Part shown: positions 14,001 to 26,746 of the stretch, in pieces
How positions within the stretch are numbered: the first letter of the stretch is position 1
Layout: each line of letters starts with the position of its first letter
Source: Scatophagus argus
Taxonomy: Eukaryota > Chordata > Actinopteri > Scatophagidae
DNA length: 64,000 nucleotides
Assembly (NCBI RefSeq): GCF_020382885.2
Contig: NC_058501.1
Coordinates: forward strand, 12,993,501 to 13,057,500
Reading direction: 5' to 3'
Notes under the pieces: model-generated
Seen by the model: only the letters and a program-made list of their open reading frames with translations
Databases searched by the model: none
Told to the model about the DNA's origin: nothing
Made by a program: the position numbers and the translations under genes

Positions 14001-17000
14001 TGAGAAGTGTAAAATAGAGGATGGTGTCCAAAAGTGTCACCCTGTTGGTAAGGGAGTGTGCCATGCATCTGGTGACCCCCATTATCGCTCCTTTGATGGG
14101 CTAACATTTGATTTCCAGGGCACCTGCACCTACATACTTTCCAAGAGTTGTGGGCTGGAAGGCACCCACCTGGAGGCCTTCTCTGTTCAGGTGGAGAATG
14201 TGCAGTGGGACCAGATGTTGAAGAATAAAGTGGTGTCTGTCACCAAGCTGGTTGCTGTGGAGGTCTATGGCTTCACTCTCATCATGAAGAACAACATGTT
14301 TGGAGTCCTGGTGAGCAATGACACTTCTTCACCGCACCACCTCTTCATTTGAGCCATGACTGGAACACAATGGATCCATGTATCATATGGTGATAGAAAT
14401 GAAACATGTAAAACTAGCTTGCCTAGTGTATATTTTTATCATTGGTAGTTCTTTTCTTGTGCCTTTCTTTTAGGTTAATGGAGTGTTTAACTATCTTCCT
14501 GTGAATCTAAATGATGGAGCAGTGCAGGTCTATCAGGAGGGCATGCGTTATGCTGTTGCAACAGATTTTGGTCTGCTTGTCACTTATGACCTGGTCTATC
14601 ATGTGACAGTCACAGTGCCCGGTAATTACCGTGATAAGGTCTGTGGCCTGTGTGGCAACTTCAACAGCAACCAAAAAGATGACTTCCAAATGCCAAACCA
14701 TCAGCTCACCAAAAATGTGAACGTCTTTGGAAAGTCATGGAAGGTCACCATCCCAAATGTGGTGTGTGGAGATGGCTGTGTAGGGAATAGCTGTCCTAGC
14801 TGTGACCCAGCTCACAACGCTGTGTTTTCAAAGTCCACTTACTGTGGCATTGTTACAGCACCCAATGGTCCTTTTGCAGTCTGCCATAGTAAACTGAACC
14901 CACAGTCATACTTTGATGACTGTGTGTTTGATCTGTGTGCTTCCAATGGCAATGGAAGAGTGCTGTGCAATAGCATAGCAGCCTATGCCTTCAACTGTCA
15001 CATGGCAGGAGTGGATGTCAAGAACTGGAGAACAGCTTCATTCTGTCGTAAGTAACAAAGAGAATCATTCTTGTCCTTCATGCTGTATTAATTTGCATGT
15101 ATTAACTACATTACCAGGCTCCTCTCTAATACATGTTTCCCCATCTTATGATCATTTATTTCAGCCATGAAATGCCCAGCTAACAGTCACTATGAGGTGT
15201 GTGCAGATCCATGCTCTGCATCCTGCCAGGGCCTCACAGAGATTGTCCAGTGCTCCAACAGCTGTACAGAAGGATGTGAATGTGATGATGGCTTCTTATT
15301 CAATGGACATGCATGTGTTCAAGAGACAGAGTGTGGCTGCTATGACAATGGAAAAACTTACAAGGTACAATTTAACACCTCTGTCTGTGCAAAAAAAGTC
15401 ATTCCATGCTCTTCAGTGTACAAATGATATCTTGTTAGTGCCATAGCAGCTTAAGCAAATATCCATAGCAACATTTGTGCTCACATGGTAATAAAGTTGC
15501 CTTTGCCTCTCCCACGGTGATTAACATTAGCCAGTCTGATTTTAAATATGTGCACTATGAATTTCTCTTGAGACTTAGTTAGCAGATTATCTAAATTTGT
15601 GGTGGTTGTTTGATAAGTTGGAATAAGAATGAAATAACACGAACCTCTGTTTAGTCTGCCCTGTCCTCTGTACTATTTTCTCCCTGTGTAATGAACCTGC
15701 TCTATGTTCCCAGCCTGGAGAAGTGGTGTATGAGAATGACTGTGACACAAAATGCACTTGTAATCCAGCGACAGGCCTTGTCTGTGAAAAGCATTCCTGC
15801 CCTGAAAGCACCAAATGCATGATCAAGAAAGGAATTAGGGCATGTTACAACACAGGCAAGACACAAATACTATATTTGCATGAATTGGTATTCTTAAATT
15901 ACTTACTCAATATTCTTTCAAAAATTGAATTTACATAAAGTTTTTCAATTGATTTCCCTCCTCTCCTTATCTTGTATAGATCCCTGCAAAGATGCCAAGT
16001 GTCGGGTCAAGGAGAAATGTCGAGTTGAGAAGGGTGAAGCTGTGTGCGTCCCCGAGTACACAGGCATCTGCTGGGCCTGGGGTGACCCCCACTACCACAC
16101 ATTTGATGGTTACAATTATGACTTCCAGGGCACCTGCAAGTATGTCATCTCCAAGACCTGCGGGAATCTGGATGGTCTGGTGCCATTCTCCATCACTGAG
16201 AGGAATGATAACCGTGGAAACACAGCAGTTTCTTACGTCAGAGAGGTAGATGTGTCTGTGTACGGGTACACCATCACCATCCTCAAGAACCAAGTCGGTC
16301 GAGTCACGGTAAGGGTTTAGTTTCTTTTCTGATGTTTCTGACCTGTGGTTCAATGTGTACATTATATACACTGATCTGTTTCGTTCCCTTCAGGTGGACG
16401 GGGAGCTGCTGAATCTTCCACTGAGACTGGGCGAGGGTGAGGTGTCTGTTTTTCAGCATGGTCACACTGCAGTGGTGGAGACAAACTTTGGCCTGTTTGT
16501 CTCCTATGATTGGAACTGGCATTTGGTCATCAAGTTGCCCAGCAGCTACTATGGCAGTGTCTGTGGTCTGTGTGGCAACTTCAACGGTAACAACCATGAT
16601 GAACTCCAGAATCCAGCCGGTAAAGCCGTCTCTTCAGTGGTAGAATGGGGTAAGAGCTGGCAAACGCCTGACCAGGACAAGGACCATCCTTGCTGGGACA
16701 CATGTGAGAAAAACTGCCCTACCTGTGACAATAGCCAGCTTAAGCTCTATAAGACTGAGGATTTCTGTGGGGCTCTTGGAGCCAAGACCAATAGTGTGTT
16801 CCAGAAATGTCATGGAAAATTGGACCCCCAGGCCTTCGTGGACAGCTGTGTGTATGATATGTGTATGAATAAGGGAGACAAAAAGATGCTGTGCCAGGCT
16901 TTGGCCTCCTACAGTAAGCAATGCAATGAGGAAGGAATAATAATCAAGGGCTGGAGGAAAAAGTTTGGCTGCCGTGAGTATTTACAAGAAGCTCATCTGT

Positions 17001-20000
17001 TCATTTTAGTCAAAAATGTATATGAAATTATGATGTTTTTCTTTTTGGTTAATGCCTTTTAAATTTAATTTCTATCCAGCAATGAATTGTCAGCGTCACA
17101 GCCACTATGAAGACTGTGCCAGTCCATGCCAGCCATCCTGTCCATTTCCAGAGGAAAAGCAGACCTGCAACAGTGCCTGTGTGGAGACCTGTGTGTGTGA
17201 TAAGGGTTACGCCCTCAGTGCTGGTGTCTGTGTGCCTGCTAAATCATGTGGTTGCTCCTATCAGGGCCGCTACTACAAGCCAGGCCAGCGCTTTTGGGCT
17301 GATGAGGCTTGCGGTCGTCTCTGTGAGTGTGATTCAACCCTGGGCATGGTGACTTGTCGCGAGGCTTCTTGCTCTGCCAACGAGAGGTGCACCATAGTGG
17401 ATGGAGAACGGGGCTGCAGACCCATCAGCCACGCCACATGCTCAGCCTCGGGTGACCCACACTACCGGACTTTTGATGGCCGCAAGTATGACTTCCAGGG
17501 TTCATGTGTATATCAGCTGGTGGGGCTGTGCTCTGAGCAGTCCGGACTTGTGCCTTTCAAGGTGACTGTGCAGAATGACCACCGAGGAAGCAAGGCCGTG
17601 TCCTACACGAGGACTGTCAGTTTTTCCATATATGGCATCATCCTCACCATCAGCCGAGAATACCCCTACAAGGTTCTGGTAAGTATGGACATGGAGGTTT
17701 GGATAATGTGATTTGATAAAAGATTAAATAAGTAATCTGACTTGTTTTCATGTGTATTTTTGGAGAGAAAAGAAATGGGACACATCATGTAGTTATAGTA
17801 TTAAAAATAAAAACAAGACAGATGCGCTAAATGAGTGGATGATAATGCCTTCTGTCATTGTGCTAATTCTGATATCCCCATGCTCTTCTGCATATATATT
17901 TAATTGCATATTAAAATTTTGATCCATGCAGACTTAATTAAACTAAGATTTAACTGCACATTAGAATGGATTAGCAAGGACGGCAGAATTATTAAATCTA
18001 TAATCTCCTCAAACCCCCCCCCTCAATTTTCTGCTCTTCAGCTCAACGGGCAGCTTGCATCATTACCGCTGGATTTCAATAATGAGCTGGTGGTGTTTCT
18101 CAGTGGATGGACAGCTGTAGTGGAGACAGTTGCTGGTATCACTGTGACCTTTGACTGGCGAAGCACAGTGAGCGTTACTCTGCCTAGCAACTACCAGGGC
18201 GCAGTCTGCGGTCTGTGTGGTAACTACAATGGAAAAGCCCAGGATGACCTGACCATGCCAAACGGCCAGACCACCAATAATGCAGCTAAGCTGGGGGAGA
18301 GCTGGCAAGTAGCCCTCGTACCAGGCTGTTCATCAGTCTGCCAGGGGGCATGGTGCCAGGCCTGTTCAGACTCCCAGATGAAAGAGTACCAAGGCCAGAA
18401 GTACTGTGGCATTATTGCTGACAAGGCAGGGCCTTTCAGAGATTGTCACAAGCATGTGGACCCTGCACCTTACCTGGAGGACTGTGTGTATGATGCCTGT
18501 AATTATCATGGCCACCGTGGCACAGTCTGTGATGCTGTGGGAATATATGTCTCTGCCTGTCAGAGCCTTGGAATCACCATACACTCCTGGCGAAGAGATA
18601 ACTTTTGTCGTAAGTTTGAGATTGTACTTTGGCTTTTTGATTAATTTTTGTTTTTCGTGCTTCTTTCAAAATATCTCATCTTTAACTTGTTCCTCTCTGC
18701 CTCTTCTCATCGAATCATATAGCAATGGTGTGTCCAGCTAACAGCCATTATACCTTGTGTGCCACTGGTTGCCCAGCCACCTGTGCCAGCTTAACCTCTG
18801 TTGCCACATGCCACAGGCCCTGTACAGAGGCCTGTGAGTGTGATGAGGGCTACCTGCTGAGTGGGGGTACCTGCGTACCTGTGAGAGACTGTGGCTGCTC
18901 CTACGATGGTCAATACTATAGGAAAGGAGACGCCTTCTACCCTGAAAATGAGTGTGTGGAGCAATGCATTTGTGGGGAAAATGGCGCGGTGTCTTGCCAA
19001 AAGGCCAAGTGTCGTCCAGGGGAGACCTGTAAGATTGTAAATGGAATGAAAGGTTGTCACCCTCAGGGCTACGGCAAGTGTGTGGCTTCTGGTGACCCTC
19101 ACTATATTTCCTTTGATGGACGGAGGTTTGATTTCCAGGGTACCTGTGTCTATGTATTGGCCAAGGTTTGTGATGGTGACAAAGGCTATCTGATGCCATT
19201 CACTGTGACTCAGGGGAATGAGAAGTACGGAAATGGCAAAGTGGCCGTTACCAAGTCCGTTGCAGTGGCAGTCTATGGTTATGTCATTTACATCCAGCAG
19301 GGAATGCCATGGAAAGTCACTGTGAGTTCAACAACTTTCAAAACACTTGTGTGGTTCCATTTGTATGTATCGCCTCACAATGTTTATTTATTTCCTCAAA
19401 ATGCATTTGTTCTTGTTCCTACTCTGTCCAGGTGGATGATGAACTTCTAAACCTTCCTCTCTCCCTGGACAATGGCCGTCTGAGAGTCACCCAGGAAGGT
19501 CGCAACATAATTGTCCGGACAGACTTTGGACTGACAGTCCTGTACGACACTGTCTATTATGTTGAGGTGATTGTGCCTTCTACGTACCAGGGTAAAATGC
19601 GTGGTCTGTGCGGCAACTACAACCAGAAAGGTGGTGATGACTTCAGACTTCCCAGTGGCAGACAAACCAACAACGTCGATGACTTTGGGAAGGCGTGGGT
19701 GATGGACCTGCCGGGCCATGTGTGTGGGGGCTGTGGAGGACAGTGTCCTGTATGTGAGCAGGCCAAGGCCAACTTGTATGGAAAACCGGATTCCTGTGGC
19801 ATCATGAGTGCACCTAATGGACCTTTCAAAGCCTGCCACAGTAAAATTGACCCAGCAGTATATGTGTCTGATTGCGTGTTTGACGTTTGTGCTGTGGGTG
19901 GCAGCAAAGACACTCTGTGTAACAGTGTTCAGGCCTATGCTCTGGCCTGCCAGAGTGCAGGAGTACAAATACAGCCATGGAGGAGCAGCTCCTTCTGCCG

Positions 20001-22135
20001 TAAGATACACACACCACTATTTTAGCTGAAGGACTTTTCATGTTTTTTGATGTTTTGTTTTGCAGCTGCACTTATAAAGTCTTACAGATGTCTTCTTCTC
20101 TTGTAGCTGCTTTCTGCCCTGCACGCAGTCATTATGAGTTGTGTGCCGACACCTGCAGTGGGACCTGTGCTAGCTTTATTTACCCAATTACTTGTTCTGA
20201 AAGCTGTTTTGAAGGATGCCAGTGTGATGATGGCTTTGTTTTTGATGGCATCCAGTGTGTTCCCTTGGACAACTGTGGGTGTGTGCATGCTGGCAGATAT
20301 CTGACGGTAAAACTGAGATTTTTCCTTGTTGTCATACGTAGTAACTGTGGTACAATTGAAAGGCAGTCACAAAATAACAGTTGACTTATTTCCTGTTCTA
20401 TTCACTGACCTGAAATAGAAATTTTCTTGATGTCATACACAATGCATTTTTCTAGGTGGGTCAAGCAGTGGTGGACAAAGACTGTAAATCCAAGTGTGTC
20501 TGCCAGACCTCTGGGCTGGTGAAGTGCGAAAACCTGTCCTGTGCCAGTGAAGAGGTTTGTAGTGTAAGAGACGGGGTCAGAGGTTGCCACGTCAAACAGG
20601 GCTACTGCAGTGTCAGCCACGTTGGTCACCTCACCTCCTTTGATGGCCTGTCTGGAGCAATAGGCACTAAAGGGGCATTTGAAGTGGCCTCTCTGTGTGA
20701 TGAGACAGCTAAGCTGTGGTTCCGTGTGGTTGTGGACGTCAGGGTCTGCAGTAAAGGTGCGTCTCCTGCTGTCGCCACTGTGTACGTGTTCTTCAAGGAA
20801 ACCACCGTCGCAGTGAACAGCCAGCACGTGACCTGGGTGAGAGGAGCTGGGAAAATAGAAAGAATAGTTATATGGTTATTTAATCATGAAATTAATTGTT
20901 TTGATATAGAGATTTTTCTCAATCTCAGTTGATATTTTCCCCCCCTTCTTCTTGTCATCCAGGTAAATGGCAGGAAAGTGTCTCTTCCCAGCAAAGTGAC
21001 AAGTGATTTATCTGTCCAAATCTCAGAGAGGACTGTCATCATCGAGAGGGCATCTGCTGTGCGGGTCACATACTCAATTTCACAGGAGGTCACCATCATT
21101 ATTGACAGTAGCCTGTCCGGTAAAATGTGTGGGGCCTGTGGCAACTACAACAACAACTCCAAAGATGATATGAAGACTGCAGATGGGAAAATCACCACTG
21201 ATGTGTCTGCGATTGTTGACTCCTGGAGCGCTGGGGACTTTTCTAGGTGGTGAGTACTTGAAATGCAGAGCGTAACATCTTCTCTGTGTAAATGTAATGG
21301 GCAAGGATACATTGCTACATTTAGTGCTGTAATGATAACAGACCTCGTCTTCACCACATGCTCTAATCACCTTGGTCCTGATGTTAACTTTAATTGTTTT
21401 AATAACATAACAACTGTGCCTCCTCATCTACGCTTTTAACCTTCCATTCTGGTTACGGTGGAAGTTTAAATCTAGAACTCTACCTTGCCTGCTATTATGC
21501 AAACTGCAAACTTAATTTGACCACTGAAATAATCAAGAACATATCAGCGAGAGATGGGACGGTGTTATGACCATTCAACCGCTTACTCTCTTAACAGCAA
21601 GAACTAAACAAGGGCTCCACAGAGCCCTTTTAAAGGAATGAGAGTGTGGTTTTTAATTGCATTTGGTCCAATTTAATTAAGAAATGCCAGAGAATCCCCC
21701 ATGGTAATTACTGATTAAAAAGCAGGTGAGGCTGACAGGCATGGCCATCAAAAGCTACCAAGCTTGCAATCCAATCACTGCTTGTCATCCAAGGACACTT
21801 AAGACTCATCTGGGTGCAATATTAATTTGAGCCCTCATCTTTACTTCTGTGTTCAGCCTTAAGTCAATACCTTAGAGAACTGAGTTTGTGTATCCCCCCC
21901 ACCTCTCTTCATTTAAACTAGTTGTCTTCTTGTAGGCACTGATTTTCACACCATCGGACCCTAAAAACACACACACACAAAAACAGACCATTCCTGAGTG
22001 TTTTGCATATGTCTTTAAAAATACATTTTTTAGATGTGTGGCGTGTTATCTCTGTTGTGCTTGAGTGAACATGACTTTATTTTGCTCCAGTGCCCTTTGA
22101 CTGCAATTTTCCTTTTTCATTTTAGTGGCCTGTAG
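8039..22135 (+). CDS. IgGFc-binding protein-like (FCGBP-like), complete, about 3009 aa
   Basis: Twenty-one coding exons: 8039-8084, 9136-10377, 10512-10861, 11024-11603, 12062-12660, 12773-13340, 13566-13831, 13969-14310, 14474-15047, 15165-15364, 15714-15855, 15980-16308, 16394-16973, 17080-17678, 18042-18609, 18723-19321, 19432-19999, 20107-20306, 20456-20836, 20963-21249, 22126-22135; they total 9030 nt. Exon 1 encodes the signal peptide (MGTLLLLCAVWAIFS). The 1242-nt exon 2 encodes the IgGFc_N domain, followed by six VWD-C8-TIL modules and a seventh, degenerate VWD with no C8. All six full VWDs keep GDPH, the motif cut between Asp and Pro in FCGBP and gel mucins, and the GLCGN calcium loop. 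The product should be a secreted, disulfide-rich mucus protein. Oddities: a GC-AG intron after 15855; Arg for the first Cys of CGLC in VWD6; a 10-nt last coding exon chosen by analogy with the upstream paralog. Confidence 0.92.
9136..10377 (+). other. IgGFc_N domain exon
   Basis: This single 1242-nt exon encodes residues about 16-430 of the FCGBP-like protein: the mostly beta N-terminal domain that in the family precedes the first VWD. It is in phase 1 with both neighbours and follows the signal-peptide exon after a 1.05-kb intron. Its presence separates this gene from zonadhesin and gel-forming mucins, which start with other domains. The upstream partial paralog's own N-terminus is outside the window. 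Confidence 0.8.
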
Positions 22136-22581
22136 AAATGCTGGTTTTGCGGCGATAGGAAGCATCTGGTGTACAGGAAAAAAACTGAAGTTCATTCCTC
22201 TCAAAACTACAAACTGACGTTTCCTCATGAATGAAACAGCTGCACAAAATGGCTTACATCCCTGCTTTTTACCCCCATTAAACAGGATGAAGAAGAATGT
22301 AAAGTTGTTGGGCTAAAAGTGCTTGTTTACAGCCAGTCTTACTCATCACACTTCAGTACTTCCTCTTGATTCATGAAAGGGTTTTGGTTGTTTACTGGCA
22401 GTCTGCTCCTCTATTGTTTAGCTTGGAGCAGTAGAAAAAAATCTGCTTCATTCTTGACCAACATCTCCATCTAGAGGAGTTGGAAATTATAGCATCTATT
22501 CTTTTACTGTACCTGTCCTATTACATTTGGCTAGTTTTAAAAGAGTGTGTGCTTTTTGTGTGCTCCTTTTCTGCTCTGACC

Positions 22582-22587
22582 AATAAA
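22582..22587 (+). terminator. Poly(A) signal of the complete FCGBP-like gene
   Basis: AATAAA in ccaataaatat, about 450 bases after the predicted stop at 22133-22135. It is the first canonical signal downstream on the + strand. Confidence 0.6.
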
Positions 22588-22700
22588 TATACTTTAATCA
22601 CAGTGTGGTAGTTAATTGTACTTCAGCAAAGCTGGTTGGGGAGATTGGGACAACATGAGCCACTTTTTAAATTTGATGACTTTACTGCACCGGAAGTTTA

Positions 22701-22785
22701 TTTCAAGGATTCAAGGAGCTTTATTGTCATTTCACACATGTAGAAACATGAGGTGCAACAAAATTTGTTTCCCTGGTGCCGGTAT
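22701..22785 (-). repeat. LINE/SINE 3'-tail fragment
   Basis: Read on the - strand it contains 'gaaatgacaataaagctccttgaat' style sequence ending in a short tandem 'ccttgaa' tail, the form of many fish retroposon 3' ends. Only the tail is recognisable; family not assigned. Confidence 0.5.
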
Positions 22786-24299
22786 AACCTACAGAATGCG
22801 TAAATACTATAACTAATAAAACAACACTATATAAATATAAAAACAACCAGAATAAAAAAATATAAAATTATTTCTAGAAGAAGAAGAATTTGCTTCAAAT
22901 AATAATAATGTTAACTAGGTCCCTTTCCATAAACTCAATGGACCTCCGCTGTGACACTTGCCTTGCTTCTCTTTTAGAACATCAAAGAAGATGACCTATC
23001 TGTAATCCTTTTGGTCTCTTTTGCTGTCCTGATCTTATATGTAGAATATTAAGACATAATATTTAAATAATACTTCAACTTTTGGGGGGTAAGTTGAATC
23101 ACTGACTCAGCTTCAACCAACTTCACCAGCATGTTTTACCCCACAACCTCCATTTTGACAAAAATGTTTATGTTTGTGAGTTTGTCTTGTAGTTTACACT
23201 GCCTTAACCATGCAGTAATGTCCAAAACTATCTTTTAATTTAGATTATAGACTGATAATTTTAGTGACATGATGAAGTCACTTAGCATGGCAAAAATCTT
23301 TTTGCTCTTGTTTGCAAGCAACTCACTCCATGAGCTTGAGTCCTAATTGTATTGAGTAATATGAACTACTTCCTTAACTTATGGTCACATGATTACTTTA
23401 TTTTTTTTCTCCTGGTTGCCTAGATACGGAGAAGGGGCGGCTCCTTTTACCCTCCGGTGTGACTTACCCCATCTCACCCTAAACCACTTTTTCGTACAGC
23501 AGTTTAGATAGCGGTAGATAGTTACTTTATTGAAAAGAAAAAAAAAAGATTACTCCTAAATCTCTCTGCATGTAGCACAGCTGGTTACAGAAGCGGAAAT
23601 CCTGTGTGAACGTGGTGTTTTAATAAGAAAGCTATTTGCGCTAAAGGTCGTTGCAAGAAAAAGAAATGAAACAAAACAACATTCCACAAATGTCTACAGC
23701 TATCTAACCACAACAGCGGATGCTAGATAACACTGCTGCAAATCATAATCTAAGTAGTCCGGCTGTGTTTGTAGAGGGAGGGGAGGGGAGGGGAGGGGGG
23801 GTCTGGCAGTTTGGTGTGGGAGAGACCTTGGGAAGGCAGTTTTGATGTAGCTGAGAAAAAAAAATACTACGTCTCCCTGTCAGACTGCACGGGTGTTTAC
23901 ACTTTGACTGCACTGAGCCAGTGTCCACAGCCTGTACATTACACCACAGCACGACGAGCTCACCGTCACATGCTGCTGCGAGGGGGAGAAATGCGCTTGA
24001 TTCACAGTTCATTAGGAAATCGTGTTTTATGTCATAAACTGCATAAGAGTCATCTGCTACTGCTGTACTGTAGTAGCTCCATTTGGGCCGTTTACCTCAG
24101 AGCAGGGCGGCACAGATTCTTTTTAGGAGTAAACTTAGGCTCACACCAGCACTCCGCCCCCCTCACTTAGGCTCTCATTGCTGACTGGGACGAGTCCGAG
24201 GAGGTACAGACCTACTTGGTGCAGCTTAGTACTGAAGAATTTCCACAGAATGCAACACTGAATAGTTTTGGTTTAATTTTTCTTTTCTACCTGTAAAGA
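22786..24299. other. Intergenic spacer and upstream region of the FXYD6-like gene
   Basis: No coding exon seen. A GC box (ggggcggctc, near 23436) and a purine-rich GGGA/G-run tract at 23776-23800 precede the putative first exon, consistent with a TATA-less promoter. Open frames here (for example 23743-24012 -) lack splice sites or recognisable domains. Confidence 0.5.
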
Positions 24300-24437
24300 A
24301 ACTTTTGCATTTCACGTTCTCCGTTTCGGCTGGAGTAATTAGTGGTAAAGTGAGTGTAACTTTTGGCAAAGTTCGTCTCGCTGGGAGAAGATAAAGTCTG
24401 AACTCACGTTTGAGTCCATTGCTGAGGCTGATTCACG
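24300..24437 (+). other. Putative 5' UTR exon of the FXYD6-like gene
   Basis: A good donor (cacg|gtaagt) ends the stretch at 24437, and the coding exon's acceptor (caacag) is at 26741, giving a 2.3-kb first intron. The exon's 5' edge is a guess. A short CAG run lies in the intron at 24661-24683. Confidence 0.4.
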
Positions 24438-26746
24438 GTAAGTTTAAAAAAAAAAATGTCCAAATTTATATCTTTGAGATCAATGCATTTCCCCAGATAC
24501 AGTGTCCATATCATTGCGTCTGGAAATGAAAAGCTTAGACAGCTAAAATGGGCAGGTTAAGACTCCAAACATGCATTTCTGTGTCCACATGATGTTTTTG
24601 TCATGCAGTTTTGTGTTCTTGTCTTGTTGAGTAGCTGGGTGCCCCAAACACAACCCCCCACCAGCAGCAGCAGCAGCAGCAGCTTCAGACTGACTGCCCC
24701 ACTGAACATAAGGCCATTTAATTACTCACAGTCCCTGCTGAAGCTGCTCTCACAAAGTTCAGTACACAAGCCCTACGTGGGGTTTTTTACGACTATATTA
24801 TTTATTACCTTTATGTTTGCTCGTGTCTAAGCCTTTTTTTTTTCCATCTTCATCTCCGTTTGCGCGGTGGTGACCCTTCCTAGAAAATGCCACGCCATCT
24901 GAGGAGTTCAGCCGAGTTTAGTTGACGCTGCTGGAATCACCGAAGCCAACAATTTAGGAAAATGATCTTTAGCCTTTATCACTTTAATTGGCGAGAACAA
25001 CGTGAACCCGAAGAGGGACACTTAAAAAAAGACCTGACCAGCATTGTCTTCTGCAATTAGCCTGTCAGTCTCGATAGAAATGAGCCACGGGCAGTTTTAA
25101 TTATCACCAGGCCTCTGGTCCGTCTCTCACGGTTTGTCTGAGGGAAACAAAAACGTGTAATTTGAAGAAGCTTCTTGTATTTAAACACAGATATATGTGT
25201 GGGCTTACCTTACAAGAGTTGTAAGCAATCCCCCCCCCTTTTTTTTTAATTACAAATTGTCCGTGTCAGTCATTCTTTATTATAATCCATAGTAATTAAT
25301 TTTTTAAGTGTTGCTTTATGTGCATCTTTCATGTCTCATCATTATATTCATCCATATCACTCAAAAGACTAACAAACAAGATTATTGGATTGGCTCTTGT
25401 TAGAAATAACTCACCCTGTGTTTGTTTGATTAAACCTGATTGGCAGGCCTTTGTTGTTAATCCTGCTTGCAGGGTTGAAGTGTTCATTTCTCTCCACTCA
25501 AGCGCCATGTTCACACCCCCTGCTTTAGTCATGCATAAATCCACAGCATTGCTCTGGGCCGGGGAGGGGAACCATGGCTTTGCTAACGTAGGCTTTGATC
25601 TCTGCAATGCAAAACATTCTTATTCCATGGCTTAGATTATCACTGTAGAGCTCCGTGTTACCTGCATTACATTTGTTGTTGTTTTAATGCTATAAGAAGG
25701 CTGTGAAAACAACAACACTGCAGCCACTATCTGCTCATGCAGTGGTGCTAAATTGTGGACCTTGTGCATGTCTTGAGCCCAGTCATGTGTCTGGTTGTGG
25801 AGCCTCTGCCTGCAAACATGGGTGTAATAGAATCTCAAAGAATGTCCTGGATAATATATAGACAGAAAAATAGCTCCACGAGGTTCCAAACAAGATGACC
25901 TAGTAAATCCGAATCCACTGACCAAATACTACATGCAACTCAACACCAGCCTTGCCTTGCACGTCTTCACTGCCAAGCCCCAAGTACCCAGCCTGAAATA
26001 GACCCTCTCCTTTAACCCCAGAGTCAGAAGGCCATATAATTACGAAACATGTACCTGATCCTGTTATGCGTCTAGCCGCGATGGAGCTCTGGATCCCTCC
26101 CGTGCATGCTCTCTAACCCTTAAAGGGGCAAAATTCAGTTTACCTGTCATGAGTAAAGTACTCATCCTGTGAAATGGTTTTATTATCCTTTGCGGCTCTA
26201 GAGGAAGCTTTCAAAAGTTGGAAAAAAAAAAAATAATGCACCACTTTGCTCTGTTTCATTATGAGGAATTTTGGATTCAGTGTTTTTGGAGATTGGCCTG
26301 CACACGGGACTAAAAATCACAATATCCCAGCCTCTGTTGCCTTGATTTTAACTTCGCCTTCGCCCTCCCCCCAATCTCATATTAAGCTGCAGTACTTACT
26401 GTTCTGGAAAACAACCACCAGCCCTCACTAACTTAAACTGGCTGCTTGGTATGTTCTTAGAGGTATTAGAGGTGAGCTGCTCAAGTTTTTGAGAACAGGC
26501 TTCCTTCTGTTCAGTCACAGTCACAGTTGTTATTTAAGATAAGTTATTTTAGTCTGAATGGAGTCAGTGTATCTCAAAGTTGATCTGTAACTCACATAAA
26601 AAAGCCTCAACTTCCTGTCAGCCCAGCACATTAAAACAGCAGTGACCCCAAAATGCTAGCACGCAGCCTCTACGGGATTAATTATCTTTTTTGACACATA
26701 GTTTTTAATAAGTTTCGTGGTTGTCTGCTTCTTATCAACAGGTACA

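Noticed and set aside
19447-20010. 187-aa - strand frame
   Set aside because: Antisense shadow of the VWD6 exon.
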